Counted from the stretch's first letter, positions 51,931 through 62,936 are shown. The stretch is 64,000 bases of DNA from Ruminococcus flavefaciens 007c (GCF_000571935.1 NZ_ATAX01000006.1:62001-126000); one strand, 5' to 3'. Made by a program: numbers and translations. The notes: generated from the sequence alone by a model not told the origin.

Positions 51931-53517
51931 ATGAATGAGTACAATTATAATTACAATCCCCAGCAGGACAATCAGAATGAATATAACGGCTTCAGCGCTG
52001 ACGGAGGCAACTCCCCCAAGAAGCCGAAAAAGCATACAGGCATCAAGGCTGCTGCTATGGTAATGGCAATGGCTGTTGTATCAGCAGGTTCTATCGGTGC
52101 TTACCGCTATTTCGCAGGTGAGAGCTTTTCAAAGAGCTCTCTGGTAGAGGATATTGACAAGGACGTTGAAAAGACCGCAAAGGAGACCTCCAAGGACATC
52201 ATGAAGGCTCAGACAGTCAGCATAATCGATCCTGTGGAAGCTGACGGCAAGGCTCTTTCCACTGAAGAAGCCGTAAAGAAAATCCTCCCCTCTGTTGTCG
52301 GCATCGAGTCCACCTTTGAGGCTGTGAACTTCCAGTCACAGATGCCAAGCGATTTCTTTGATTTTGGCGGCTTCGGATTCAACTTCGGCGAGCAGACACC
52401 TTCAACAAAACAGTATAAGGGTACAGGTACAGGCGTTATCGTTTCAGAAAACGGCTACATCGTTACAAACGCCCATGTAATATACGACAGCGAATACGGT
52501 GCAGAAAAGGCTCAGGAAGTTTCTGTTCTTCTTTCAAATGACAAGACCTATGACGCTGAGATCATCGGCTACGATACAGACCTTGATCTGGCAGTTCTCA
52601 AGATCGACGAAACAGGTCTCACAGCTGCAGAGTTCGGCAACAGCGATAACCTCCAGCTTGGTGAGTCAGTTATAGCCATCGGCAATCCTCTCGGATTTGA
52701 GCTCATGAACACAGTTACAGGCGGTATGATCTCAGGTCTTGACCGTGATATCACCATAGCCGATAAGCCCATGAACCTTATCCAGACCGATGCGGCCATC
52801 AATTCGGGCAATTCCGGCGGACCGCTCATCAATAAATACGGTCAGGTTATCGGTATCAACTCCTCAAAGATGTCTTCGTCCTACTCCACATCCGGAGCAT
52901 CTATCGAGGGTATCGGATTTGCTATACCTTCTAACTTAACTGCTTCCATTATCGACGATATCATGAAGTACGGCTATGTTACAGGAAAGCCTCAGCTCGG
53001 TATCTCCTGCCAGGACGTCTCAGAGTCTGCTTCCAAGATGTACAATATGCCCGTAGGCGTATTCGTCGGCAGCGTAAACAAGGGCAGTGCCGCTGATAAA
53101 GCAGGCATCAAGGAAAACGACATTATCGTTGCTGTAAACGGCGTTACCGTAAAGACAACATCTGAGCTCACTGCTCAGAAAAACAAGTATTCCGCCGGCG
53201 ATACCATCGAGATCACTCTCATAAGGAACGGTGAGGAAAAGACCGTTGAAGCAACTCTCGATGCAAAGGAAGAGCCAAAGGAAAAGGATTCTGACAACGA
53301 CAAGGAAGAAAACAAGAAGAAGGACAACGACGAAAAGAAGAAGGCCGCCGAAGAGGAAGAGCCTGCCGAGACAGATGACGATGAAAAGGCCGATGAAGAG
53401 ACCGAAGAAAAGTCTGAAGAGGCTGAAAAGCCCGGTAAAAACAGCAAGGCAGACAAATCAGACCTTCCCGATTTCCTTAAAAAGGGCGATAAGGATCAGA
53501 CTGACATCGAAGACTGA
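51931..53517 (+). CDS. HtrA/DegP-type serine protease
   Basis: The start at 51931 is ATG with AAAGGA about 12 bp upstream; a GTG three codons earlier is too close to that site. The 528-residue protein has an N-terminal cytoplasmic tail rich in N/Q/Y, a membrane anchor (GIKAAAMVMAMAVVSAGSI, about 38-56), the trypsin-like domain with His182 (NAHV), Asp219 (DLDLAVL) and Ser295 (GNSGGP), and one PDZ domain (about 355-445). The last 75 residues are D/E/K-rich low complexity. HtrA proteases degrade misfolded proteins at the outer face of the membrane. It has a TATAAT-rich promoter region at about 51870-51885 and a terminator. Confidence 0.95.
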   Translation: MNEYNYNYNPQQDNQNEYNGFSADGGNSPKKPKKHTGIKAAAMVMAMAVVSAGSIGAYRYFAGESFSKSSLVEDIDKDVEKTAKETSKDIMKAQTVSIIDPVEADGKALSTEEAVKKILPSVVGIESTFEAVNFQSQMPSDFFDFGGFGFNFGEQTPSTKQYKGTGTGVIVSENGYIVTNAHVIYDSEYGAEKAQEVSVLLSNDKTYDAEIIGYDTDLDLAVLKIDETGLTAAEFGNSDNLQLGESVIAIGNPLGFELMNTVTGGMISGLDRDITIADKPMNLIQTDAAINSGNSGGPLINKYGQVIGINSSKMSSSYSTSGASIEGIGFAIPSNLTASIIDDIMKYGYVTGKPQLGISCQDVSESASKMYNMPVGVFVGSVNKGSAADKAGIKENDIIVAVNGVTVKTTSELTAQKNKYSAGDTIEITLIRNGEEKTVEATLDAKEEPKEKDSDNDKEENKKKDNDEKKKAAEEEEPAETDDDEKADEETEEKSEEAEKPGKNSKADKSDLPDFLKKGDKDQTDIED

Positions 53518-53550
53518 TACATTCATTTTCACTCCATATAATATAAGCAG

Positions 53551-53568
53551 GCTCCCGCTGTCGGGAGC
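53551..53568 (+). terminator. Terminator after HtrA gene
   Basis: GCTCCCG-CTGT-CGGGAGC followed by TTTGCTGTTTT. Confidence 0.85.
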
Positions 53569-53687
53569 TTTGCTGTTTTATTAAGAGGAAGGGCTTCACT
53601 CGCGAGGCGTCCTCCTCCGTACTCTGCCAAAGGAACACAGTCCATTTTGAGGCACGTTCATTAACTCGGAAGAATATAACGTAAAAA

Positions 53688-53706
53688 GGGCGCACACTGT
53701 GCGCCC
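53688..53706 (-). terminator. Terminator of valS
   Basis: GGGCGCAC and GTGCGCCC with a tight loop; on the minus strand it is followed by TTTTTACG. Confidence 0.85.
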
Positions 53707-53712
53707 TTACTT

Positions 53713-56334
53713 TTACTTTCTGAATGCTGCGATAGACTGTTCTATCTTTGCCATTTTCTCATCTGCCTTTGCCAGCTTAGCCTTTTCGGCTTCAATGAGC
53801 TGTGCGGGAGCCTTTGCGATAAAGCCCTGATTATTCAGCTTTCCGCTGAGGAAGTCTATATCCTTCTGAACCTTAGCCTTTTCCTTCTCAAGACGTGCTA
53901 TCTCCTTTTCCTTGTCAACCAGCTCGTCCATAGGAATGAAGATACGTGCGGAGTCGGTAACTGCATTGGCAGAATCGGGAATATCGAACTTGTCACCTGT
54001 CTCAACAGCGGAAGCGGAAGCAAGCTTCTCGAAGAATACTGCGCAGGAGTTGAAGAGCTCCTTGTCGGCAGTCTCGATAAAAAGCTTAGCCTTTACCGAT
54101 GGCGGTACGTTCATTTCTGTACGTGTATTTCTTACAGCCTTGATAGCTGAGATTATCTTCTCGAATGCCTTCTCCTCGGCTGTGAAGTCGATAGAAGCAT
54201 CATATGTGGGATAAGTCTCGAGGATTATCATGGACTTCTCATTGTTGAGTACCTGCCATATCTCCTCTGTGATGAAAGGCATGAAGGGATGGAGAAGCTT
54301 CAGCATACCCTGCATAGCCCATACAAGAACTGCCTGAGCCTTTGCCATTGTCTCGCCGCCTGCCTGTATACGGGGCTTTGTGAGCTCGATGTACCAGTCG
54401 CAGAATACGTCCCAGATAAAGTCGTATATCTTCTGTGAAGCAACTCCCAGCTCGTACTTGTCAAGGTTCTCGCCAACTTCCTTAGCAAGCTGATTGAACT
54501 TATTGACAAGCCACTTGTCCTCTAATTCAAGCTCTGCGGGAAGTCCCTTGAACTCAAAGTCCTCGGGGAGATTCATCATAATGAAACGTGAAGCGTTCCA
54601 GAGCTTGTTTGCGAAGTTACGTGCAGCCTTTACCTTGTCGTCGATATAACGCATATCGTTTCCGGGTGAGTTGCCTGTAGCAAGCATGAATCTGAGAGCA
54701 TCAGCACCGTACTCGTTGATAACTTCAAGCGGATCGATACCGTTGCCCAGTGACTTGGACATCTTGCGTCCCTGTGAGTCACGTACAAGGCCGTGGATAA
54801 GAACTGTATCAAAAGGTACCTTGCCCATGTTCTCCAGACCGCTGAACATCATTCTGATTACCCAGAAGAAGATGATGTCATAACCTGTTACGAGAGTATT
54901 TGTGGGATAGAAGTATTTCAGATCCTCTGTATTCTCGGGCCAGCCCAGTGTTGAGAAGGGCCAGAGTGCAGAGCTGAACCATGTATCGAGAGTATCGGGA
55001 TCCTGTCTCATGGGCTTGCCGCACTTGGGACAAACCGCGCTGCTCTCCTTTGTAACTACCATTTCACCGCACTCGTCGCAGTAGAATGCAGGTATCTGAT
55101 GTCCCCACCAGATCTGACGGGAGATACACCAGTCCTTGATATTTTCAAGCCAGTGGAAGTATATCTTGTCAAAGCGCTCGGGAACGAACTTTGTATCGCC
55201 GTTCTTTACGGCAGCGATAGCAGGCTCAGCGAGGGGCTTCATCTTAACGAACCACTGTGTGGAAACCTTGGGTTCAACAGTAGTTCCGCAGCGGTAGCAG
55301 GTACCTACGTTATGGCTGTATTCCTCTATCTTAACGAGAGCGCCTTCCTTTTCGAGATCCTCGACTATCTTCTTTCTTGCCTCATAGCGGTCCATGCCTG
55401 CATAAGCGGGATAGTCGTCAACGATAGTAGCGTCGTCGTTCATTACATTGATAACAGGGAGGTTATGGCGGAGACCTACCTCGAAGTCATTAGGGTCGTG
55501 AGCGGGAGTTATCTTAACTACGCCTGTTCCGAAGTCCATTTCAACATAGTCATCGGCAACGATAGGTATCTCACGATGTACAAGAGGAAGGATAACCGTC
55601 TTGCCAACGAGGTCTGTGTAGCGCTCGTCCTTGGGGTTTACAGCTACGGCCGTATCGCCCAGGAGAGTCTCGGGACGGGTGGTAGCAAGCTCCAGATAGC
55701 CGTCGGAGTCCTTTATCTTGTAGCGGAGATGCCAGAAATGGCCTGCCTGATCCTCGTAAGTAACCTCAGCGTCCGAAAGTGAAGTCTTACATTTTGGACA
55801 CCAGTTGATTATACGCTCGCCTCTGTAGATGAGACCTTTTTCGTAGTACTTGATGAAAACTTCCTTAACTGCCTTTGAGCAGCCCTCGTCCATGGTGAAG
55901 CGCTCTCTTGACCAGTCGCATGAGGAGCCAAGCTTCTTGAGCTGCTCAACGATACGGCCGCCGTACTGCTTCTTCCACTCCCATGCGCGCTTCATGAAGC
56001 CTTCGCGTCCCAGGTCCTCCTTGGTAACGCCTTCCTTGCGCATAGCCTCAACGATCTTAGCCTCTGTTGCAATAGCAGCGTGATCTGTACCGGGAAGCCA
56101 AAGTGCGCTGTAGCCGCTCATTCTCTTCCAGCGGATAAGGATATCCTGGAGAGTCTCATCAAGGGCGTGTCCCATGTGGAGCTGTCCTGTGATGTTCGGA
56201 GGGGGAATAACTATAGTGTAGGGCGTTTTCTTCAGATCAGCCTCTGCACGAAAGCAGCCCTTTTCGTTCCATGCGGCATAGATACGGTCCTCAAAGTCCT
56301 TGGGATCGTATGCCTTTGCAAGTTCCTTTGCCAT
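53713..56334 (-). CDS. valS: Valyl-tRNA synthetase
   Basis: The 873-residue class I synthetase has PPPNITGQLHMGHALDE (HIGH motif at about 53-56), GRKMSKSLGNGIDP (about 520-530), the CP1 editing domain with TTRPETLLGDTAVAVNP, and the C-terminal coiled coil (EIARLEKEKAKVQKDI) that binds tRNA-Val. It charges tRNA-Val and edits threonine. The start has AAAGGAG about 5-8 bp upstream. Expression is controlled by the valine T-box directly upstream. Confidence 0.98.
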   Translation of the reverse strand: MAKELAKAYDPKDFEDRIYAAWNEKGCFRAEADLKKTPYTIVIPPPNITGQLHMGHALDETLQDILIRWKRMSGYSALWLPGTDHAAIATEAKIVEAMRKEGVTKEDLGREGFMKRAWEWKKQYGGRIVEQLKKLGSSCDWSRERFTMDEGCSKAVKEVFIKYYEKGLIYRGERIINWCPKCKTSLSDAEVTYEDQAGHFWHLRYKIKDSDGYLELATTRPETLLGDTAVAVNPKDERYTDLVGKTVILPLVHREIPIVADDYVEMDFGTGVVKITPAHDPNDFEVGLRHNLPVINVMNDDATIVDDYPAYAGMDRYEARKKIVEDLEKEGALVKIEEYSHNVGTCYRCGTTVEPKVSTQWFVKMKPLAEPAIAAVKNGDTKFVPERFDKIYFHWLENIKDWCISRQIWWGHQIPAFYCDECGEMVVTKESSAVCPKCGKPMRQDPDTLDTWFSSALWPFSTLGWPENTEDLKYFYPTNTLVTGYDIIFFWVIRMMFSGLENMGKVPFDTVLIHGLVRDSQGRKMSKSLGNGIDPLEVINEYGADALRFMLATGNSPGNDMRYIDDKVKAARNFANKLWNASRFIMMNLPEDFEFKGLPAELELEDKWLVNKFNQLAKEVGENLDKYELGVASQKIYDFIWDVFCDWYIELTKPRIQAGGETMAKAQAVLVWAMQGMLKLLHPFMPFITEEIWQVLNNEKSMIILETYPTYDASIDFTAEEKAFEKIISAIKAVRNTRTEMNVPPSVKAKLFIETADKELFNSCAVFFEKLASASAVETGDKFDIPDSANAVTDSARIFIPMDELVDKEKEIARLEKEKAKVQKDIDFLSGKLNNQGFIAKAPAQLIEAEKAKLAKADEKMAKIEQSIAAFRK

Positions 56335-56377
56335 TCTATCATTCTCCTTTAATGTTATATTGGTCCGTGCAAAATAA

Positions 56378-56645
56378 AATCGCCCCGAACCGTCAAGGTC
56401 CAGGGCGAACTAAAGTCCGTGTTACCACCTGAATTCGGGAATTCTCCCGCACTCTGCGAAGCCGATGAGCTTCTTCCCCTGTAACGTGAGGATCACGCCG
56501 CATACTACTGAGCAAAAGCCGTTGGCACGCGAAGCTCCGAAGCTACTTCCGCAAGCCCCTCATACTGCCTTTCACCCTGCGGCAGCTCTCTGAAAATCGG
56601 GTCTCCTGCGTACTCCTCTTCATCATCGCCTTTGAATACTCTCCT
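56378..56645 (-). promoter_or_regulatory. Valine T-box leader of valS
   Basis: On the minus strand the leader has AGAGAGCTGCCG..., then the specifier region GGAA-GTA-GCTTCGGAGC, where GTA is a valine codon. The T-box core is GGTGGTAACACGGAC (at about 56417-56432), a variant of the usual GGTGGTACCGCG. The terminator stem CGCCC...GGGGCG (56380-56403) follows, with GATTTTATTTT. Uncharged tRNA-Val should relieve termination. Confidence 0.92.
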
Positions 56646-56674
56646 ATTATACACGATAAAATCCCGTTTGTCAA
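56646..56674 (-). promoter_or_regulatory. Promoter of valS T-box
   Basis: On the minus strand TTGACA (56669-56674), 17-bp spacer, TATAAT (56646-56651): a full consensus. Confidence 0.9.
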
Positions 56675-56709
56675 GACGAAAAAAAGAACTGAGAGATGAG
56701 AACTTAGAT

Positions 56710-56817
56710 CTAAGAATTGTAAGAGGCTACTACCATTTCATAAAGAGAGGTCAACTGTTCAATCATACATAATTCTTCATCTGTTAACTTGTCAACATAT
56801 TCTCCGTTTAATATCAT
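56710..56817 (-). CDS. Small protein of 35 residues behind lipoprotein gene
   Basis: An ATG at 56815-56817 has AAAGGAG about 10 bp upstream, which overlaps the 3' end of the lipoprotein gene. The product, MILNGEYVDKLTDEELCMIE and 15 further residues ending VASYNS, is acidic with one Cys and looks helical. The strong ribosome binding site and tight spacing (15 bp after the lipoprotein stop) support translation. No family is recognised. It is too short for gene callers that use a 60-residue cut-off. Confidence 0.55.
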   Translation of the reverse strand: MILNGEYVDKLTDEELCMIEQLTSLYEMVVASYNS

Positions 56818-56832
56818 GTCTTTATTACTCCT

Positions 56833-57669
56833 TTAATTGTATTTAGAAAAATATTCATCAATTTTATATTCATTTTGTGTTCGTTTTTCGTTCAAATGAT
56901 CGTCTTGTAATACACTGTTTTTTAAAGAGTCAAAAGCAAAGCTGTAATAGCCTAAATAGTGCTCATCATTATAATAATCCGTAAAATTACCATAAGTCAT
57001 CTTTGATATTTCAAAATCAGAATTCATTATATTTATCCTCTGCCTTCCAGCCATTTTATGCTCATAAAGATATTTTGCAAAATTAACTGCAAACTTTTCT
57101 ACATCATCTTGAGTACAGATACTTTCTGAAAGAAAAATAGAGTCAAATACACCAAGTTTCCATTGAAAATCACAATCAACAACTTCTGATTTCTTAATAT
57201 CACAGGCATTTACATCTGTAAACACCACAAAATCATCAGAATCGAAATAATCATGAATGAAATTTGTGACAAGCTCATTATAATAATCTACAACAGATTT
57301 ATCATGATAATCATCTGTAAAACCGTCCTTTGTTGCCCTGACGGTAACGGTATTCCTGCCGTAATCTGCTCCTAACAGCCGAGGATAAGCATACAGTGTT
57401 TCCGTTTGATTTGCCGCCGGTTCGAGGTATCCCCCATAGATGAATTCCTCGTCATACTTCTCGTTGAGATAGGTTATCATCTCGTAGATACGCTGAATTG
57501 AGCGCAGTTGAGAGTCTGTCAGTTCGTCGGCTTCTGTGGAAAGCCCCTCTGCTGCAAGAAGCTCCTTCTGCCAGTCGTTGAGTTCTTTAGTTTTTGTTGA
57601 AGTCCTGCCGCATGAGAAAAGTCCTGCTGTTAAAATTGCTGCAGCCAGTAGTGCGATGATTTTTTTCAT
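56833..57669 (-). CDS. Predicted lipoprotein, function unknown
   Basis: The start at 57669 has AAAGGAG 8 bp upstream. The 278-residue protein begins with MKKIIALLAAAILTAGLFSC, a lipoprotein signal with lipobox Cys at 20. The rest is soluble, rich in D/Y/N, with a middle part (FIYGGYLEPAANQTETLYAY) that recalls short extracytoplasmic Firmicutes proteins; no catalytic motif is seen. It is followed at once by the 35-residue gene. No promoter could be named. Confidence 0.8.
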   Translation of the reverse strand: MKKIIALLAAAILTAGLFSCGRTSTKTKELNDWQKELLAAEGLSTEADELTDSQLRSIQRIYEMITYLNEKYDEEFIYGGYLEPAANQTETLYAYPRLLGADYGRNTVTVRATKDGFTDDYHDKSVVDYYNELVTNFIHDYFDSDDFVVFTDVNACDIKKSEVVDCDFQWKLGVFDSIFLSESICTQDDVEKFAVNFAKYLYEHKMAGRQRINIMNSDFEISKMTYGNFTDYYNDEHYLGYYSFAFDSLKNSVLQDDHLNEKRTQNEYKIDEYFSKYN

Positions 57670-57794
57670 TAGTATCACTCCTTTGAATGTATTATAGCAC
57701 ATTTCATATGCTTGAAAAAGACGTCGTTTGTCATTAATCATGTGACATTTGTCATTATTACATCGCCATGACGGAAAAAATCTCGTTTTCCCCC

Positions 57795-57823
57795 TTGCAC
57801 TCAGCTCCGAACTGTGATATAAT
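57795..57823 (+). promoter_or_regulatory. Promoter of prfB
   Basis: TTGCAC (57795-57800), 17-bp spacer, TATAAT (57818-57823), about 33 bp upstream of the ATG. Confidence 0.8.
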
Positions 57824-57855
57824 ATGTGTATCTATGTTTGAAAGGATTTGAAACC

Positions 57856-58974
57856 ATGATAATACTTGATGAACTCAGAGTCGAAATGACGGGCTACCGC
57901 AAGGAAATGGCGGAGCTCGCAGACGTTCTGAATATAGAAAACGCCAAGAAGCGCGTTGCGGAGCTTGGCGAGGAGACTGCAAAGGAAGGCTTCTGGGACG
58001 ACCTCGAAAACTCCCAGAAGGTACTGAAGGAGCAGAAGTCCCTTGAAAAGAAGATCGATCATTACAACAAGCTCAACGAGAATCTCGAAGATATCATCAC
58101 TCTTATCGAGCTCTCTATCGAAGCTGACGACGAAAGTGACATCGAGGAGATAAAGAATGAGTCCGAGGCTTTCAAGACCAAGCTTGAGGAAGAAAAGCTT
58201 GCTACTCTCCTTACCGGCGAGTACGACAACGCCAATGCTATCCTTACCTTCCATGCAGGTGCAGGCGGTACAGAGGCTCAGGACTGGGCAGAGATGCTCT
58301 ATCGTATGTACAACCGCTGGGCTGAGCGCCATGAGTTCAAGGTGGAACTTCTTGACTACCTGGACGGTGATGAAGCAGGCATGAAGTCCGCCTCCATACT
58401 CATCGAGGGTGAAAACGCCTACGGCTATATGAAGTCAGAGTCAGGAGTTCACAGACTTGTCCGCGTATCTCCCTTTGACGCACAGGGACGCAGACACACA
58501 TCATTTGCAGCTCTTGAAGTTATGCCCGAGCTCGATGACTCTATCGAAGTCGATATCCGTCCCGAGGATATCGAAATGGAGGTTTACCGTTCCAGCGGCG
58601 CAGGCGGTCAGAAGGTAAACAAGACCAGCTCCGCTGTACGTCTTATCCATAAGCCAACAGGTATTGTTGTTTCCTGTCAGACACAGCGAAGCCAGTACCA
58701 GAACAAGGACTACGCCATGAAGATGCTCCGTTCAAAGCTCATTGAGATCAAGGAGCGCGAGCACCTTGAAAAGATCGAGGATATCAAGGGCGTTCAGAAC
58801 CAGATCGCATGGGGCTCACAGATCCGTTCTTATGTATTCATGCCTTACACTCTCGTTAAGGACACACGTACAGGCTTTGAAAACGGCAATATCCAGGCTG
58901 TTATGGACGGCGACATCGACGGCTTCATCAATGCATACCTGAAGTCACTCTCCCACGGAACACTGGAAAAGTAA
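57856..58974 (+). CDS. prfB: Peptide chain release factor 2
   Basis: The start at 57856 has AAAGGA 9 bp upstream and is downstream of the promoter; 372 residues follow without interruption. SGAGGQKVNKTSSA carries the GGQ motif (about 248-250) that triggers peptide release, and VRVSPFDAQGRRHTS contains SPF, the tripeptide anticodon of RF2 (UGA/UAA). Many prfB genes contain a programmed +1 frameshift at an early UGA; here the equivalent place (LADVLNIENAKKRV, about 17-30) is in one frame, so the autoregulatory frameshift is absent. Confidence 0.97.
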   Translation: MIILDELRVEMTGYRKEMAELADVLNIENAKKRVAELGEETAKEGFWDDLENSQKVLKEQKSLEKKIDHYNKLNENLEDIITLIELSIEADDESDIEEIKNESEAFKTKLEEEKLATLLTGEYDNANAILTFHAGAGGTEAQDWAEMLYRMYNRWAERHEFKVELLDYLDGDEAGMKSASILIEGENAYGYMKSESGVHRLVRVSPFDAQGRRHTSFAALEVMPELDDSIEVDIRPEDIEMEVYRSSGAGGQKVNKTSSAVRLIHKPTGIVVSCQTQRSQYQNKDYAMKMLRSKLIEIKEREHLEKIEDIKGVQNQIAWGSQIRSYVFMPYTLVKDTRTGFENGNIQAVMDGDIDGFINAYLKSLSHGTLEK

Positions 58975-58990
58975 TAATATAAACTGATGA

Positions 58991-59011
58991 GGGACGTCCG
59001 ACGGACGTCCC
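58991..59011 (+). terminator. Terminator after prfB
   Basis: GGGACGTCC-GAC-GGACGTCCC followed by TTTTTTC. Confidence 0.9.
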
Positions 59012-59150
59012 TTTTTTCGATCAGTCGCCGCAGGCGGCACCACAACTCTCAACTTGCGGGACGCCGAGGACTCCCAACAGGATCCGCGTCCCTCTGTCCT
59101 TCGGACATCTCCCTGTACTACATGGAGTCACCGTCCCCTACTCCCTCAAC

Positions 59151-59528
59151 TCAAAGCACACTTGTAAGAAGCGGCGTTTCGCCGCTTTTCAGCATTTCAA
59201 GCATATCGCGGAGCTCTGCAAGCTCCGCCGCCATTTCGTCCTCCTCGTTCTCGGCAAGGTGAACTATCCGCGAGCACAGGCGGTCTATCTCAATTAGCCT
59301 GTCATACTTCAGCAGCACAGAAGCTCCCTCACGGAAGCTCTCCCATTCAGCGTTCAGCTCCCGAGCCATATCGGTCACGGTCATGGTATCGCCGTTTTCC
59401 GCAAGCTCATATATCTGGTCTACCTGCGAAAGCATGGCATCACAGCGGCGGTTCACCCACAAGCTTGTAAAAACGCTCATCCCGACGAGGAGCAGCAGAA
59501 CAGCTGCTGCCATTTTAACTCTTGTCAT
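59151..59528 (-). CDS. DUF4363 family protein
   Basis: The 125-residue protein has an N-terminal membrane anchor (VKMAAAVLLLLVGMSVFTSLW) and a helical extracytoplasmic part (MARELNAEWESFREGASVLL, DEMAAELAELRDMLEMLKSG), the form of DUF4363 proteins. It overlaps the DUF421 gene by 14 bp, the pairing usual in Clostridia. A GC hairpin (AAGCGGCG-TTT-CGCCGCTT, about 59170-59188) lies in its last codons. Function unknown; probably a partner of the YetF-type protein in the membrane. Confidence 0.82.
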   Translation of the reverse strand: MTRVKMAAAVLLLLVGMSVFTSLWVNRRCDAMLSQVDQIYELAENGDTMTVTDMARELNAEWESFREGASVLLKYDRLIEIDRLCSRIVHLAENEEDEMAAELAELRDMLEMLKSGETPLLTSVL

Positions 59529-60231
59529 TCTTTTCCTCCGTTCTTACGATCTTCGGCGGAGCGCCCTGTTTATCGGCGATATAGAAGCTTCCTCCGCTGT
59601 CAGCTGTCATAATGAATACCTCACCGACAGTCAGTCCGTATTTTTCAAGTACCTTCTCCGCAGCACTCCTGCTGAGCTTCAATGACTCCATAGCCTGAGG
59701 AATGAACTTCCCGTCGGATATTATAAGCACGGGAGGGTCACTGCACTCTGCCCCTATTTGCATATCACGTCTTGTAGGAGTTTCCAGCGGCTGCTTTTTC
59801 ATAACGGAAACACTGCCTGTTGTCTCGACAACAGCAAACTGCACCTCGCTCAGGTCGAATATCTCCTGTCCTCTCAGTGCCATGAGCAGATCATCCACCG
59901 AAAAGCGAAGCTCCCGCATAATATCCCGCTCTATGCAGCCGTTCCTGACGATTATCTTTGGGCTACCCGATATGAGCTTTCTCAGCTTCGGCAGCCTCAG
60001 ATTTATCCACGATACCATCACCTCAAAGCAGACCAGAGAAAGTATCGGCGTAACTCCCACTATCACGGGGATATTGACATCTTCAATGGGCAGCGTCGCT
60101 ATATTGGAAACAAGTATGGTTATGACCAGCTCAGACGGCTGGAGCTCCCCCAGCTGACGCTTACCCATGAGTCTTACAGCGAATATTACCAGTATATACA
60201 GCATCACCGAACGGATAAGAACAACGCACAT
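59515..60231 (-). CDS. DUF421 family membrane protein (YetF type)
   Basis: The 238-residue protein has three N-terminal membrane segments and the signature RLMGKRQLGELQPSELVITI at about 20-39, followed by a cytoplasmic domain (about 90-200; IVRNGCIERDIMRELRFSVD). The family includes B. subtilis YetF-like proteins; it has been linked to membrane and sporulation functions, but the activity is unclear. Its ribosome binding site AAAGGAG lies in the 3' arm of a strong hairpin (60239-60274), so translation may depend on opening of that stem. Confidence 0.9.
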   Translation of the reverse strand: MCVVLIRSVMLYILVIFAVRLMGKRQLGELQPSELVITILVSNIATLPIEDVNIPVIVGVTPILSLVCFEVMVSWINLRLPKLRKLISGSPKIIVRNGCIERDIMRELRFSVDDLLMALRGQEIFDLSEVQFAVVETTGSVSVMKKQPLETPTRRDMQIGAECSDPPVLIISDGKFIPQAMESLKLSRSAAEKVLEKYGLTVGEVFIMTADSGGSFYIADKQGAPPKIVRTEEKNDKS

Positions 60232-60238
60232 AAAAATA

Positions 60239-60274
60239 CAGCTCCTTTGCCTTTATTTTACCGCAAAGGAGCTG
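60239..60274 (-). promoter_or_regulatory. Hairpin that covers the ribosome binding site of the DUF421 gene
   Basis: On the minus strand CAGCTCCTTTGC pairs perfectly with GCAAAGGAGCTG (12 bp, 12-nt loop) and is followed by TATTTTTATG, where ATG is the DUF421 start. The second arm contains the AAAGGAG. The same stem plus TATTTTT could act as a terminator of the upstream kinase-like gene. Confidence 0.7.
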
Positions 60275-60316
60275 ATATATTCGCAATATGATCCGATACA
60301 CCCCTATAACTTTTTT

Positions 60317-60940
60317 TCAGTCTGCAAAACGGGCGTTATACTCGGTATAAGCCTTTACTATTATCTCCGCACACAGCTCGTCCCCGAGCTCTGCGCTGTT
60401 GAGGCAGAGGGAATACTGATCCTTATCCTGCCAGACTCTTCCCGTATTCACATTATAGAAGGTCTCGCGGCGCTTATCTGCCTTTTTCATAACGGATTCC
60501 GCCTTGTTCTCGTTGATCTCGTACTCTTTGATTGCACGCTTCATGCGGTACTCGGGATTAGCGTAAATATACACGCTGAAGCAGCCCTTATCCTCAAGGA
60601 TATAGCTTCCGCAGCGTCCCACGAGCACAAAACTCTTCTCATTGTCTGCTATTTCATTTATGATCCGGCTCTCCATAAGGAAGACCTTATCCGAGAGAGG
60701 AAGGTTCTCCTCCATGGTCCTTCCGGGATTTGCCGAAAGAAGAAGCGAATAAAGGAAGCTTGTAGGCACATTCTCCTCGGCACTCTCAAGGTACTCGGGC
60801 GCTATCCCGCACCTTTCCGCAGTCATCTCCAGTATCTGGCGGTTATAGCAGCTTATGCCGAGCTTTTCTGCGGCAAGCTTTCCGATTATACTGCCGCCGC
60901 TTCCGTATTGACGTTCAATAGTAATTATAGTCTTTTTCAT
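60317..60940 (-). CDS. Cytidylate kinase-like family protein
   Basis: The 207-residue protein starts behind GGGGG. It has IERQYGSGGSIIGKLAAEKL, the P-loop variant of the cytidylate-kinase-like (AAK6) family, at about 8-27, then CYNRQILEMTAER, and the lid (RMKRAIKEYEINENKAES...KADKRRETFYNVNTG). It is not the housekeeping Cmk, which has a canonical GPAGSGKS P-loop. The family is common in Firmicutes and the substrate is not established. Confidence 0.9.
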   Translation of the reverse strand: MKKTIITIERQYGSGGSIIGKLAAEKLGISCYNRQILEMTAERCGIAPEYLESAEENVPTSFLYSLLLSANPGRTMEENLPLSDKVFLMESRIINEIADNEKSFVLVGRCGSYILEDKGCFSVYIYANPEYRMKRAIKEYEINENKAESVMKKADKRRETFYNVNTGRVWQDKDQYSLCLNSAELGDELCAEIIVKAYTEYNARFAD

Positions 60941-61117
60941 CGTATTATACCCCCAAGTATAAAATTGTATATTAGTACAGATAATAGATCACAATCTTAT
61001 TATACCACATTTTGCACACATTTCAAGCCGTTTAAGCATAATAATTGTCTAAATAGTAAAATTCTATGTTTTCAACAATTTCCACTATGTTGTATTGTGC
61101 ATTATTCAAAATAAAAA

Positions 61118-61146
61118 ACCTCCCGTCGTTTATCACAACGGGAGGT
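61118..61146 (-). terminator. Terminator of gdhA
   Basis: ACCTCCCGT and ACGGGAGGT form a perfect 9-bp stem; on the minus strand TTTTTTAT follows. Confidence 0.9.
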
Positions 61147-61192
61147 AAAATCTTTACTTTACCGGATCACTGATAGATCGTCAGTTTTCCGA

Positions 61193-62936
<1,744 letters not shown>

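Noticed and set aside
60167..61114. Long plus-strand open frame of 315 codons
   Set aside because: It lies opposite the cytidylate-kinase-like gene and the DUF421 start, has no ribosome binding site or family features, and is a shadow of those codons.
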